Positions 16,722 through 24,797 of a DNA stretch of 35,076 nucleotides are shown here, one piece after another. This DNA comes from Chryseosolibacter sp964532595. GTDB lineage: Bacteria; Bacteroidota; Bacteroidia; Cytophagales; Cyclobacteriaceae. How positions within the stretch are numbered: position 1 is the first letter of the stretch; each line of letters starts with the position of its first letter. The stretch is taken from NCBI GenBank assembly GCA_964532595.1, contig CAZHIQ010000029.1, positions 1 through 35,076 on the forward strand, given 5' to 3'. A model generated the notes under the pieces. The model was not told where the DNA came from, did no database searches, and saw only the letters and a list, made by a program, of their open reading frames with translations. Both the position numbers and the translations under genes were made by a program.

Positions 16722-17346
16722 TAAACTTCAACTACTCGTAAAACAAAAAATATATGCCCGCTGTTCCTGAGCATGATACAATCGCTTGAAAGGCTCGGAC
16801 TAACGCCCAGAAAGGGTCCCTATCATGCTTAACCGTATACCATAAATATGAATCGTGGACCGGTATTTGCCGCGCACCTGAATCCACCAAACACAGAAGA
16901 ATCACTTAGCCTCAGGCTTTATCACTTCCGATGCCCGATCCTGAACGGTAGACTTCACCGTTGTATTCGGGAAAGAAAATATACAAACGATGATAGGTGT
17001 TCTCACGCGTTCCGCATGAGGAATGAAACGCCACCATTCTACTACAACGATCCGGTTACGCTTTACCGTACAAGCAATCTCCTTTTCCCGACGAACAACA
17101 TCTATCGAGGATTAATTGTCAAATATCAAGGCAAGGCACAAAACACATTTTTTCCTGCGTCTTAACAACTCTGCAACAGATGAAATCGGTTCAGCAAAAG
17201 TGTAAGACTAACCACATCGATATAACGCTTCCACGCCCATTGTATTGCCGTCAATCTTGTTCGGTTGACGGCGGCAATTGGCACGAGAATTTAACTATTG
17301 CCGGTCGGATGATATTGTGAGTTCTGGTTTCTAATCAATCAAAGTT
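16722..17346. other. 625-nt intergenic region without a convincing gene
   Basis: The region lies between the divergently oriented second KGG gene and the OmpA-type gene. A 105-codon open frame on the plus strand (16848-17165) has no recognisable domain, an odd composition and no family-like start, so I do not call it. The only clear structure is the hairpin GCCGTCAA (17247-17254)/TTGACGGC (17265-17272), an 8-bp stem with a 10-nt loop and no T-run. It presumably contains promoters for both flanking genes and could hide a small RNA. Confidence 0.5.
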
Positions 17347-18444
17347 ATGAGGGTAGTGATGATGTGCGTTGTAGCCATTGCAGTTACAACCATGGGAAGC
17401 TTCAGCCAGTCTGTTGCACAGGAGTATTACGTAGTCGTAGGCGCGTTCGCCAAAGATGATCGCGCAAGCCAGCTGACTGATCAGTCGGCTATGCATCACA
17501 TGGACACTTTACTGTCTATGATGAGAAAGCAGGATTTAGTTCAATTTTATGTAATGACGACAGACAACCCCGGCGCTGTCCGTGAAAAGACTGATCAGAT
17601 CAGGAGTACAATTACTGAATCATTGTATTCACCCGATGATCGTGTGAGGGCAATCGCAAGTACTTCGCCATCGTCAGGCCTGGTAGCAGGCGGATCTACG
17701 TCGGAGAATCCGGCACACCTCTCCGCGGTACCACCCAAACCTGTCGGAAAATATTTCAAATTCCGTGTCGAGTCGCCCGAAGGGCAGGTACTGCAAACGC
17801 GGATACACCATATCGATATCGAGGAAGGCCGACAGCTTGCTACCTACGAAACCAACACACTGGTTGATCTCCTAAGACCCGGAGAGGCAGCACCCATGGC
17901 AATGATCTGCAACCTCTTTGGATACAAGGAAGCACCTCAATTGATCGACTACAGAAATCCAGCTCGTTCCGTGCAAGGAGCATATATTGATCAAAATGGA
18001 ATCTGGGTTATTCCGTTTAAACTACAACGCGTCGGACGGGGGGATGTTTCGCTAATGCCTAACGTAGTCTTCCACAAAGACGCCGCCATCATGGAAGCAG
18101 GGGCCCGAAATGATCTCGACGAACTCGTCCGTCTCATGCACAGTAACCCCTATTATGAAATCGTCATTCATGCCCACTGCAATGGGCGGGGCAAAAGAGA
18201 GATCAACATTCCTGTTGACCGCCTCTCCTTCTTTGAACCGGATTCTGTGCAAACGGTAGTGGGTCGTGCGAAAGATCTCACAACCGCACGGGCGGAACTG
18301 GTCCGCAACTACCTCCTCGATAATGGCATTGAACCTCGAAGGGTGAATATCTTCTCATGGGGATCGAGCGACATGCTCGTGAAGCCATCCAGTGAATACG
18401 CTCATCTGAACGACCGGATTGAGATCGAATTTATTCGCGATTAG
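17347..18444 (+). CDS. secreted OmpA-family protein with SPOR-like N-terminus
   Basis: This is an envelope protein of 365 aa expected to contact peptidoglycan through its C-terminal OmpA-like domain. Residues 1-25 are a signal peptide ending SVAQ. The mature protein starts EYYVVVGAFAKDD, which resembles the first strand and helix of SPOR domains. A beta-rich middle (about 135-200) follows. The OmpA-like domain runs from about residue 235 to the end, with VVFHKDAAIM, IVIHAHCNGRG, a roughly 25-residue insertion, then TTARAELVRNYLLDNGI and NDRIEIEFI. The usual GHTD is replaced by HAHCN, so the diaminopimelate-binding Asp is missing, while the later Arg is kept. Its last 14 nt overlap the next gene tail to tail. 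Confidence 0.82.
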   Translation: MRVVMMCVVAIAVTTMGSFSQSVAQEYYVVVGAFAKDDRASQLTDQSAMHHMDTLLSMMRKQDLVQFYVMTTDNPGAVREKTDQIRSTITESLYSPDDRVRAIASTSPSSGLVAGGSTSENPAHLSAVPPKPVGKYFKFRVESPEGQVLQTRIHHIDIEEGRQLATYETNTLVDLLRPGEAAPMAMICNLFGYKEAPQLIDYRNPARSVQGAYIDQNGIWVIPFKLQRVGRGDVSLMPNVVFHKDAAIMEAGARNDLDELVRLMHSNPYYEIVIHAHCNGRGKREINIPVDRLSFFEPDSVQTVVGRAKDLTTARAELVRNYLLDNGIEPRRVNIFSWGSSDMLVKPSSEYAHLNDRIEIEFIRD

Positions 18445-18931
18445 ATTTCTTTCTCTGACCGTGCAGAAGACCGGCCTTCGCCCGCTCAAGCAAATCAATT
18501 GAGCGGGCGATTCTTACGTCCACACTCTTCGCCGACGTAACGTAATGGATGAGACTCCGCTGATACCCTGTCGTAAATTTCTCCCAGGCTTTGCGCGCCG
18601 TATCATCCTGTTCGAGCACTGCCTCCAACTCTTCAGGAACCTCGAGCTGGTCCGGATCTACCAACCGGAAAACAATATCTACCTTGTCGCCTTCCTTGAT
18701 ACCTGCTGCCTTTCGCATGCCGGCACTTACAGACAGATAGCGCGTGCCCCCTTTGCGGTATTGAATACCTAACGAAAAAGGAACACCATTACAAGTTCCC
18801 TTTACCCGCAGTCTTCCCGGTGGTAATTCCCTGACAACTTCTTGAGGAATGAAAATCGCCGTCTTCATAAAAATGCCGTCGATCGGCGAGAGCACCGTTG
18901 TAAAGTGATATTGCTTGTTTCGCTTCGGCAT
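18431..18931 (-). CDS. DUF1905 plus YdeI/OmpD-associated-domain protein
   Basis: The 166-aa cytoplasmic protein has an N-terminal DUF1905 domain (MPKRNKQYHFTTVL through KVDIVFRLVDPD, residues 1-100) with the typical GTCNGVPFSLGI and GDKVDIVF. A C-terminal YdeI/OmpD-associated helical motif (DDTARKAWEKFTTGYQRSL, then YVTSAKSVDVRIARSIDLL, about 112-150) follows. The family is conserved but biochemically undefined; annotations as bacteriocin-protection proteins are weak. ATG 18931 is chosen because DUF1905 homology starts there; the frame is open to 19162 but that part would overlap the glycerate kinase. It is divergent from the kinase and overlaps the OmpA-type gene by 14 nt at the 3' end. Confidence 0.83.
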   Translation of the reverse strand: MPKRNKQYHFTTVLSPIDGIFMKTAIFIPQEVVRELPPGRLRVKGTCNGVPFSLGIQYRKGGTRYLSVSAGMRKAAGIKEGDKVDIVFRLVDPDQLEVPEELEAVLEQDDTARKAWEKFTTGYQRSLIHYVTSAKSVDVRIARSIDLLERAKAGLLHGQRKKSNRE

Positions 18932-19004
18932 ATTAGTCGCCAAGGTAATTCCGGGGAATTCATGTTCAAAAGAAATATGCTTACTTTTCCAGATGCAACG
19001 CCGG

Positions 19005-20123
19005 ATGAAAATTGTCGTATGTCCTGACAAATTCAAGGGATCGCTGACTGCGGCGGAGGTTTGCAACGCTGTCGTGGACGGCATTCGAGTCGTATTACCC
19101 GACGCGGCTATCGTAGTCGTTCCTTTGGCCGACGGCGGCGAAGGAACCTGCGCCCTTCTCACCCAGATTTCGGGAGGAAGTGCAGTTGAATGTGAAGTTA
19201 CTGGCCCGCTGTTTCATCCCGTTCGGGCCGTCTACGGTATTTCACGCGATGGCAGCACCGCATATATAGAGATGGCCGCCGCCTCTGGTCTTGCGCTGCT
19301 GTCCCCCTCTCAACGAGATCCGCGTATAACAACCACACTGGGTACGGGGGAACTGATCCGGCACGCTCTTGACCGCGGTGTCGACCATGTTGTACTCGGT
19401 CTCGGCGGAAGCGCTACCAACGACGGCGGGATCGGCATGGCATCAGCGCTTGGATATCAATTTCTCGACCGATACAAAAAGCCGCTAAATCCTGTTGGCG
19501 CCAGCTTGATAGAACTCGATGAAATAAAGACAGAGATTACACACCCACGACTGAAAAAAGTCAAGGTGACAGCACTCTGCGATGTCACTAATCCGCTATA
19601 CGGTAGTGATGGCGCCGCGTGGGTTTACAGTCCGCAAAAGGGCGCAGACGAAGATACCGCGCGCCGGCTTGACGAGGGTCTACGGCACTTCAGCACTATT
19701 GCCCAAAAGACTTTTTCGGTCTCGCCAAACTTCCCTGGTGCCGGTGCGGCAGGAGGATTGGGTTACGGTGCCAGACTCTTCCTAAAGGCCAGGATGGAAA
19801 AAGGGTTCAACTACATGATAGAAGCGACGCGACTAAAAGATCACCTCGATGGTGCTTCTCTGGTAATCACCGGTGAGGGACGTGTTGATGAACAAACGCT
19901 ATCCGGGAAAGTAGTCGTGGAGGTAGCTCAGCTTGCAAAGAAGGCGGGAATTCCAACTATTGCGATCTGCGGATCGTCGACGTTAGGCGCCGCCACCAGC
20001 GAATCATGGGGATTACAGAAAGTCATTTCACTCGTCGATGCCCAGACACCCGCGGAAGTCGCCGTGCGTGACGCGGCCCCTCTGATCACCCAAAGAATCG
20101 CCCGCGAACTGAAAAACGTGTAG
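19005..20123 (+). CDS. glycerate kinase (GlxK/GarK family)
   Basis: It phosphorylates D-glycerate with ATP, in this family giving 2-phosphoglycerate, and feeds glycerate from glyoxylate or sugar-acid breakdown into glycolysis. The 372-aa protein begins with the family signature MKIVVCPDKFKGSLTA and shows PLADGGEGT near residue 43. GLGGSATNDGGIGMA (about residues 129-143) and a C-terminal TGEGRVDEQTLSGKV block also match the family. ATG 19005 matches the family N-terminus; an in-frame ATG at 18915 would add 30 unconserved residues. It is divergent from the DUF1905 gene with 73 nt between starts. No glyoxylate carboligase or tartronate reductase gene lies nearby. Confidence 0.94.
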   Translation: MKIVVCPDKFKGSLTAAEVCNAVVDGIRVVLPDAAIVVVPLADGGEGTCALLTQISGGSAVECEVTGPLFHPVRAVYGISRDGSTAYIEMAAASGLALLSPSQRDPRITTTLGTGELIRHALDRGVDHVVLGLGGSATNDGGIGMASALGYQFLDRYKKPLNPVGASLIELDEIKTEITHPRLKKVKVTALCDVTNPLYGSDGAAWVYSPQKGADEDTARRLDEGLRHFSTIAQKTFSVSPNFPGAGAAGGLGYGARLFLKARMEKGFNYMIEATRLKDHLDGASLVITGEGRVDEQTLSGKVVVEVAQLAKKAGIPTIAICGSSTLGAATSESWGLQKVISLVDAQTPAEVAVRDAAPLITQRIARELKNV

Positions 20124-20226
20124 CCCCAGTAACATTAATTGGGTTGGTATTTCCGGTTTTATATCATTAATTCGAAGCCTGAATGATTTCGGCTCCGCGA
20201 AAGCCGTTCAATTTATCGTCAAAAAC

Positions 20227-20697
20227 ATGAGTCAGGTAACCATTGAAAGTTTTGAGCAGTTTCAGGCCTTCGTCGGAAAATCGATGGGCGTGTCAGACTG
20301 GCTCAGAATCGAGCAATCGATGATCGACAAATTCGCAGACGCGACCCTCGACCATCAGTGGATCCATATTGATGCAAAACGCGCAGCTCAGGAAAGTCCG
20401 TTCGGAAAAACAATCGCCCACGGCTATCTTGCGCTATCATTGGTTCCCCATCTATGGAATCAGATTGCGGAAATAAAAAACATCCGGATGTTAATCAACT
20501 ATGGGATCGACAAACTTAAATTTAATCAGCCCGTTGTCGTCGACAGCGAAGTACGCCTGAGCGTGAAGCTCGCTGCGCTGACAAACCTTCGCGGCATTGC
20601 TAAGGCCGAGCTCGACGCCGTTCTGGAGATCAAGGATAATCCCAAGCCTGCGTTCTCCGCAACAGTGATTTTGCTCTACCACTTCAACCAGGAATAA
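20227..20697 (+). CDS. MaoC-like (R)-specific acyl-CoA dehydratase
   Basis: This single hot-dog-fold hydratase of 156 aa reversibly hydrates 2-enoyl-CoA (or a related acyl thioester). The catalytic pair is seen as Asp42 and His47 in ATLDHQWIHID, with the D-x4-H spacing of PhaJ/MaoC enzymes, followed by SPFGKTIAHGYL at 57-68. The closest general match is the NodN-like group of dehydratases. The short length excludes two-domain forms. It has its own upstream gap of 103 nt after the kinase and is closed by a hairpin terminator starting 5 nt after its stop. Confidence 0.9.
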   Translation: MSQVTIESFEQFQAFVGKSMGVSDWLRIEQSMIDKFADATLDHQWIHIDAKRAAQESPFGKTIAHGYLALSLVPHLWNQIAEIKNIRMLINYGIDKLKFNQPVVVDSEVRLSVKLAALTNLRGIAKAELDAVLEIKDNPKPAFSATVILLYHFNQE

Positions 20698-20702
20698 AAA
20701 GA

Positions 20703-20724
20703 AAGCCTCCGTTTCCGGAGGCTT
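20703..20724. terminator. bidirectional intrinsic terminator
   Basis: AAGCCTCCG (20703-20711) and CGGAGGCTT (20716-20724) form a 9-bp stem with loop TTTC between two convergent genes. On the minus strand CTTTTTATT follows the stem and gives a good U-tract; on the plus strand the tail is only CTTAATC. It serves mainly the DUF4142 gene and possibly the dehydratase. Confidence 0.8.
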
Positions 20725-20751
20725 CTTAATCAACCCCTCTTCCCTTCTCTA

Positions 20752-21321
20752 CTATCTCTTACTGCGAACCGATTCTCTAAGACGCTCCGCTTCTTGCAGG
20801 TGTTGCTGAAGAACAGGTACGTTGGTTGATGCCCATTGCTTTAACACTTCAATTCTTCCTTCCCGAGCTTGTTCTTCAAAATCTTCAACGTCATCGCGGT
20901 GTTCCTCGACCATCATGTCCATATAGGCCTTGTCAAAGTCGGCGCCTGACTTTCCCTTGAGTTTGTCGTACTTTCGTTGATTGTCGCGGCTCATCACTTG
21001 AGGAAGAACGATGTTTGCTTGCTCAGCAATCCGCTTCAGCTGAGTACTCGCTTTTCCGTGATCTTCGGCCATCATACGACCGAAAGCCTTTACCTCCGGA
21101 GAAGCCGCGCTGCCCTCGGCCAGCCTACCTAGTTCAATCTCAAGCAGGCCTCCATCAGCGGCATCGACTGCAAACTCGGCATCATCGTCAAGTTGGCTGC
21201 TTAGCATCTTCTCATTCTGATCCTCAGCGACGTCCGCACTATCCTTCCCGTTAGATCCACCACGGCATGAGACCAGTACCATCATCACGACCACCAGCAT
21301 TGATGTTAATATCCCCTTCAT
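20752..21321 (-). CDS. DUF4142 lipoprotein
   Basis: The 189-aa predicted lipoprotein has a signal peptide followed by a lipobox, VLVSC, with Cys19. A ferritin-like, mostly helical DUF4142 domain follows: DDAEFAVDAADGGLLEIELGRLA, then ASPEVKAFGRMMAEDHGKA with the characteristic MMAEDH. YMDMMVEEHRDDVEDFEEQA comes after, and the domain ends VLQQHLQEAERL (helix by helix over residues 44-185). The family is widespread in Bacteroidota and Proteobacteria; metal-site-like His/Glu residues exist but no activity is established. The gene stands alone between the terminator and the GH5 promoter region. Confidence 0.88.
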   Translation of the reverse strand: MKGILTSMLVVVMMVLVSCRGGSNGKDSADVAEDQNEKMLSSQLDDDAEFAVDAADGGLLEIELGRLAEGSAASPEVKAFGRMMAEDHGKASTQLKRIAEQANIVLPQVMSRDNQRKYDKLKGKSGADFDKAYMDMMVEEHRDDVEDFEEQAREGRIEVLKQWASTNVPVLQQHLQEAERLRESVRSKR

Positions 21322-21447
21322 ATCGCACTCATTAATTCGCAGCTGTGAGATAAAACATTATGCCAAGGCTTAGCAGCCGGTCCACAAATCGCAATAGTTC
21401 TGACAATTCACTATATTCGTTGCGTTACACCTCCCTGAACTATCCTG

Positions 21448-22566
21448 ATGAAACGTCGACAATTCATTGCCGCGACAGCTGGCCTGGCATTCTCGCAAAT
21501 GGCCACCGCGGCGACCAAAAGAAATCCCCTCCCCCAATGGAGAGGCTTCAACCTACTCGACTTCTTCTCACCCTATCCCGAGCGCTCGCGGAAGTCTACA
21601 TCGGAAGATCACTTTCGATGGATGCGCGACTGGGGTTTTGACTTTGTGAGGATACCCGTGGCCTACCCGTATTACCTGGACATCGACCACTCTGTGCCCA
21701 TCACTCCCGATCAGGTCTACAAGATCAGCGAACAGCAGCTCGAGAAAATCGATCAACTGGTTCTACTCGCCCACAAGTACGGGATGCACGTGAGCTTAAA
21801 CCTCCATCGTGCACCGGGTTACTGCGTGAATGCAGGATTCCATGAACCGTTTAACCTCTGGAAAGATGCCGAGGCCCTCGACGCCTTTTGCTTCCACTGG
21901 AACATGTGGGCACACCGATATAGAGGAATCTCGACCGAAAAGCTAAGCTTTGATCTGCTTAATGAACCCAGTATGCGGGAAGACATGAATGATCAACATT
22001 CGAAGCGGACTGCAGTTCCGGGAGACCTCTACCGAAAACTGGTCGTCGCCAGCATTGATGCTATAAGAAAAGAACGTACTGATCGGCTCATCGTTGCAGA
22101 CGGAAACAACATAGGTAACGATGTGATCCCGGAAATTGCAGACCTGGAGGTAGCGCAGAGTTGTCGCGGCTACTATCCGGGAATAATCTCCCACTATAAG
22201 GCACCCTGGGCGATGCGGAATCCGGACGCAGCCCCCGACCCCAAATGGCCGGGCAAGGTAGGCGATCAGCAGTTCAGCCGCGCCATGCTCGAAAAGTACT
22301 ACGAACCCTGGATAGAACTTGCCCGGTCGGGAGTAGGTGTCCATTGCGGAGAATGCGGATGTTGGAATAAAACTCCGCATGACGTTTTCCTTGCATGGTT
22401 TAGCGATGTTCTGGATATCCTCTCTCAAAACCACATCGGATTTGCGATTTGGGAGTTTAGCGGAAGCTTCGGCGTGCTGAATTCAGGACGCAGCGACGTG
22501 GACTACGAGGATTGGTACGGAGAAAAACTCGATCGAAAAATGCTTCAACTCCTGCAGAAGTATTGA
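21448..22566 (+). CDS. Tat-exported glycoside hydrolase family 5 enzyme
   Basis: This is a secreted beta-glycosidase of clan GH-A (372 aa), likely acting on beta-glucans or related polysaccharides with retention of configuration. The N-terminus MKRRQFIAATAGLAFS is a twin-arginine signal. The barrel shows WRGFNLLDFF (31-40), WGFDFVRIPVAYP (62-74), MHVSLNLHRAPGYC (113-126), the acid/base Glu173 in LLNEP and the nucleophile Glu302 in VHCGECGCWN; IWEFSGSFG follows. Tat export of an enzyme without an obvious cofactor is notable but occurs in this phylum. It is solitary and monocistronic; its stop is 1 nt from the stop of the opposite gene. Confidence 0.9.
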   Translation: MKRRQFIAATAGLAFSQMATAATKRNPLPQWRGFNLLDFFSPYPERSRKSTSEDHFRWMRDWGFDFVRIPVAYPYYLDIDHSVPITPDQVYKISEQQLEKIDQLVLLAHKYGMHVSLNLHRAPGYCVNAGFHEPFNLWKDAEALDAFCFHWNMWAHRYRGISTEKLSFDLLNEPSMREDMNDQHSKRTAVPGDLYRKLVVASIDAIRKERTDRLIVADGNNIGNDVIPEIADLEVAQSCRGYYPGIISHYKAPWAMRNPDAAPDPKWPGKVGDQQFSRAMLEKYYEPWIELARSGVGVHCGECGCWNKTPHDVFLAWFSDVLDILSQNHIGFAIWEFSGSFGVLNSGRSDVDYEDWYGEKLDRKMLQLLQKY

Positions 22567-22567
22567 C

Positions 22568-22942
22568 CTAGTTAGGACCCAAAGGAGCTTCGTCATCAAA
22601 TGCCACCGGCCTACCGCGGGCGTTCATCCGAAACGTGCGAATCCCGCCTTCATATCTGACAGGAACAATATATAGCTTACTGGTCTCATCGAGGTAAACA
22701 ACCGTATCGCGCCATCCCGAATAGATGTCGTTTCCGTCCAGCGTTCGCACCAGGTCGTCGGGAAGCTCCTGAAGCGGTAAGGCGACAACTCGCCGCACAT
22801 TGTTGTGAAGCCGGGACCGCTGGTCGTCAGCTGTATCGTCGCCCGTGATAGGCAACCCGTAAATGAACTGAATCGAGTCTTCCTGAGCCTGCGTCAGGAA
22901 GGAATTCAGAATTATAAAAGAAGTCAGGAGAAAAGCACGCAT
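22568..22942 (-). CDS. small secreted protein of unknown function
   Basis: The 124-aa product has a clear signal peptide (MRAFLLTSFIILNSFLTQA, cleavage after residue 19). A short polar stretch with paired acidic residues follows, then a beta-rich C-terminal half (SGWRDTVVYLDETSKLYIVPVRY). I recognise no family; the last segment could be a small beta-barrel or dodecin-like sheet, but this is a guess. It lies 29 nt after the DUF1330 gene on the same strand, so the two may be co-transcribed. Confidence 0.7.
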   Translation of the reverse strand: MRAFLLTSFIILNSFLTQAQEDSIQFIYGLPITGDDTADDQRSRLHNNVRRVVALPLQELPDDLVRTLDGNDIYSGWRDTVVYLDETSKLYIVPVRYEGGIRTFRMNARGRPVAFDDEAPLGPN

Positions 22943-22971
22943 GAAAACGTGCTTAAAAAGGTCATGCCTCG

Positions 22972-23262
22972 CTATTCAAACCCCTCGGCCAGAATCATTC
23001 TGGTATTCGAGGCAGCCTGCCGCAACCTCTTCGCAGGCCCGTATTCAGGTGAGTTCCACCAAGCCTTCGCGCGATCAGCCGAAGGGAACTCCAGAACAAC
23101 AAACCGGCCAGGTGACCAATGCCCCTCCAGCGCCTCCGTTTTTCCACCCCGAATGACGAACCTACCTCCATAGGGTTCGAGGGTAGCTGGCGTGAGCTTT
23201 TTGTACTCCTCATACAGAACCGGATCCGTAATTTCTACATCAACAACAATGTATGCCTTCAT
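22972..23262 (-). CDS. DUF1330-family dimeric alpha-beta barrel protein
   Basis: This small cytoplasmic protein of 96 aa has the ferredoxin-like fold of the DUF1330 group. MKAYIVVDVEITDPVLYEEY opens it, with PYGGRFVIRGGKTEALEG in the middle and VVLEFPSADRAKAWWNSPEY typical of the family. DUF1330 proteins have no settled function. ATG 23262 is chosen because homology starts exactly there; the frame stays open to 23385 but the added 41 residues are unlike the family and overlap the zinc-ribbon gene's end. Confidence 0.88.
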   Translation of the reverse strand: MKAYIVVDVEITDPVLYEEYKKLTPATLEPYGGRFVIRGGKTEALEGHWSPGRFVVLEFPSADRAKAWWNSPEYGPAKRLRQAASNTRMILAEGFE

Positions 23263-23313
23263 AAAGCGGATGAGTATGTTCCAAATAAACACTATAAATT
23301 CTCCCGAGCGCGA

Positions 23314-23339
23314 TTCTGACGACCCTGATGTCGTCAGAA
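23314..23339 (-). other. hairpin at the 3' end of the zinc-ribbon gene
   Basis: TTCTGACGAC (23314-23323) and GTCGTCAGAA (23330-23339) form a 10-bp perfect stem with loop CCTGAT. It overlaps the stop codon of the small zinc-ribbon gene (minus strand). No T-run follows, so it may be a weak terminator or an mRNA 3' stabiliser. Confidence 0.5.
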
Positions 23340-23489
23340 GAGCATATAAATAAGAAACAGCACAGCCAGCAAAATGGCGACCCACTTAAGACCGCTGTTG
23401 TTCCCCGGAAACTCATAGCCACAAACAGGGCATTGTCGGGAATCTCCGCTGATTTCCATCGCGCACGACGGGCACTCCTTTGTTTTCAT
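23334..23489 (-). CDS. 51-aa zinc-ribbon plus transmembrane protein
   Basis: This very short gene reads MKTKECPSCAMEISGD, then SRQCPVCGYEFPGNNSG, then a hydrophobic C-terminus LKWVAILLAVLFLIYMLF. Two CxxC knuckles (Cys6/Cys9 and Cys20/Cys23) form a zinc ribbon on one side of the membrane, and residues 34-51 form a single transmembrane segment ending at the stop. AAAACAAAGGAGTG follows the ATG; the upstream spacer lacks a clear Shine-Dalgarno site. Proteins of this layout (double zinc ribbon plus one helix) are common in Bacteroidota and without known function; binding of a nucleic acid or protein partner at the membrane is only inference. Confidence 0.75.
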   Translation of the reverse strand: MKTKECPSCAMEISGDSRQCPVCGYEFPGNNSGLKWVAILLAVLFLIYMLF

Positions 23490-23658
23490 AAGTTGAATTC
23501 AAAATAACAAAAGATGACGACAAGGTATGTCCTTTGGATTTAGACGTGGAAAAAGTTCCTGCAACAAGGTGATAAAAGTCATTGGCTCCCACGGACGGAT
23601 TTACCATATTTAGGAAGATAGAAAACACTCAGAAAACGACAATCTTAAATCGATAACT

Positions 23659-23973
23659 ATGCAAGTTCACGTTCGCACCGACAACAACATTGAAGGCAGC
23701 GCCCGTATGGCTGCTTACTTTACAGAAACCATTCAAGCAGCGCTCGACCGGTTTGCCGAGCGCATCACTCGTGTCGATGTCTCTTTATCGGACGAGAATG
23801 CCCATAAAGAAGGAAGCAACGACAAACGCTGTCTGCTAGAGGCCCGAGTCAACGGTCTCAGTCCCGTTGTGGTAACCAACCTTGGCGAAAACATAGATGT
23901 TGCTTTCAGTGGAGCACTCGATAAGCTCGAAAAAAGTCTCGAAACAGCAATAGAGAAACAACGGAGCTACTAA
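23659..23973 (+). CDS. hpf: ribosome hibernation promoting factor / RaiA-like protein (short form)
   Basis: The 104-aa short HPF/YfiA-type protein binds the 30S decoding region and silences or stores ribosomes in stationary phase. The beta-alpha-beta-beta-beta-alpha layout is visible: MQVHVRTDNNIE, helix TETIQAALDRFAERI, strands VDVSLSDEN and CLLEARVNG, and the final helix ALDKLEKSLETAIEKQ. The central positively charged patch is modest. It has no C-terminal dimerisation domain, so 100S formation would need another factor. The gene is monocistronic and ends at a strong hairpin. Confidence 0.88.
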   Translation: MQVHVRTDNNIEGSARMAAYFTETIQAALDRFAERITRVDVSLSDENAHKEGSNDKRCLLEARVNGLSPVVVTNLGENIDVAFSGALDKLEKSLETAIEKQRSY

Positions 23974-23984
23974 CCATCATTTAT

Positions 23985-24016
23985 CATCGGTAGCGCGTGC
24001 TCTCGCGCTACCGATG
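23985..24016. terminator. 13-bp hairpin between convergent genes
   Basis: CATCGGTAGCGCG (23985-23997) and CGCGCTACCGATG (24004-24016) pair perfectly around loop TGCTCT. It sits between the hpf stop (23973) and directly abuts the stop of the minus-strand membrane-protein gene. No strong U-tract on either side (CTATTCC or ATAAATG), but position and stability make a bidirectional terminator or 3' end structure likely. Confidence 0.65.
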
Positions 24017-24580
24017 CTATTCCTTCCTCAGCAATCGATTAATCCGCGGTTGGAGTATCCAGAATCCGACTGGCGAAAACCAAATCAGAAAGAACTCAAC
24101 GGCATAATCGCTGAATCGGGCTAGTCGTCCCAGCTCAACCGAACGCAAGGTCTGCGCAGCAAATCGCAGGCCGACGAGAATACAAATCATTGAAGCTAAG
24201 TGTAAAAACGCTGCAACGCCGATAATCCACCCAAGGCTCGTGTTGGCATCATGAAAGCGAAAATAAAATCTGTATATCATCCATCCCGTCAGCGCAACGG
24301 TATATACAATAGGCACGGAAAATATCGTCTTGAACCCGCGGACATTGAGTTTAACAGTATCCGGTAGCATCTTATGAAGTTCAGTGGCGATGGCCCATAT
24401 CCATCCGAAAATCCCGATGATAAACACGATCATCATCAGGGGGAACATCTTCACCCACATCTCGGGTGAGTAAGCAAAAAGATTTATTGCGATGGGAACA
24501 CCCCAGGTCAAAAGAAAAAGCTGCCAATGTTTAGCACGTAGCAAAAATCGCATGATGTAGTTCCGCCAATTGAAGATCAA
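24017..24580 (-). CDS. uncharacterised five-helix membrane protein
   Basis: The 187-aa protein has about five hydrophobic segments: roughly residues 18-37, 44-66, 86-108, 115-137 and 158-178. Short polar links and a basic C-terminus (RINRLLRKE) complete it. No catalytic motif or domain is recognised. ATG 24580 gives the longest product; ATG at 24553 (MRFLLRAKHW) is a good alternative because the hydrophobic and basic start is more family-like. The function cannot be stated; the segment order resembles small membrane proteins of unknown function common in this phylum. Confidence 0.7.
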   Translation of the reverse strand: MIFNWRNYIMRFLLRAKHWQLFLLTWGVPIAINLFAYSPEMWVKMFPLMMIVFIIGIFGWIWAIATELHKMLPDTVKLNVRGFKTIFSVPIVYTVALTGWMIYRFYFRFHDANTSLGWIIGVAAFLHLASMICILVGLRFAAQTLRSVELGRLARFSDYAVEFFLIWFSPVGFWILQPRINRLLRKE

Positions 24581-24797
24581 ACATGATGCCTGTCACGATG
24601 CCGCCCCGACTGTAACGATTGGCGCGGCCAGGCAAGAGGTTGGGGCCCTGTCTTTGAAGAACAATATAGAAATTGTCGCGCACATGGCGACCCGGAAAAT
24701 CGAATTTTGTGGTAAATGTTGCCCTTCGGCTTTCGGATTTCGCAGGGAAGAACCGGCATTACTTTGGTAAGTCGATTGCGAACCCTATTTTACGTAC

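Noticed and set aside
16848..17165. 105-codon open frame on the plus strand in the long intergenic gap
   Set aside because: No recognisable motif or signal, odd composition and no family-like start; a chance frame is more likely, although I kept the gap as a finding.
18932..19162. N-terminal extension of the DUF1905 gene
   Set aside because: It would overlap the start of glycerate kinase antisense and has low-complexity S/T-rich sequence without homology.
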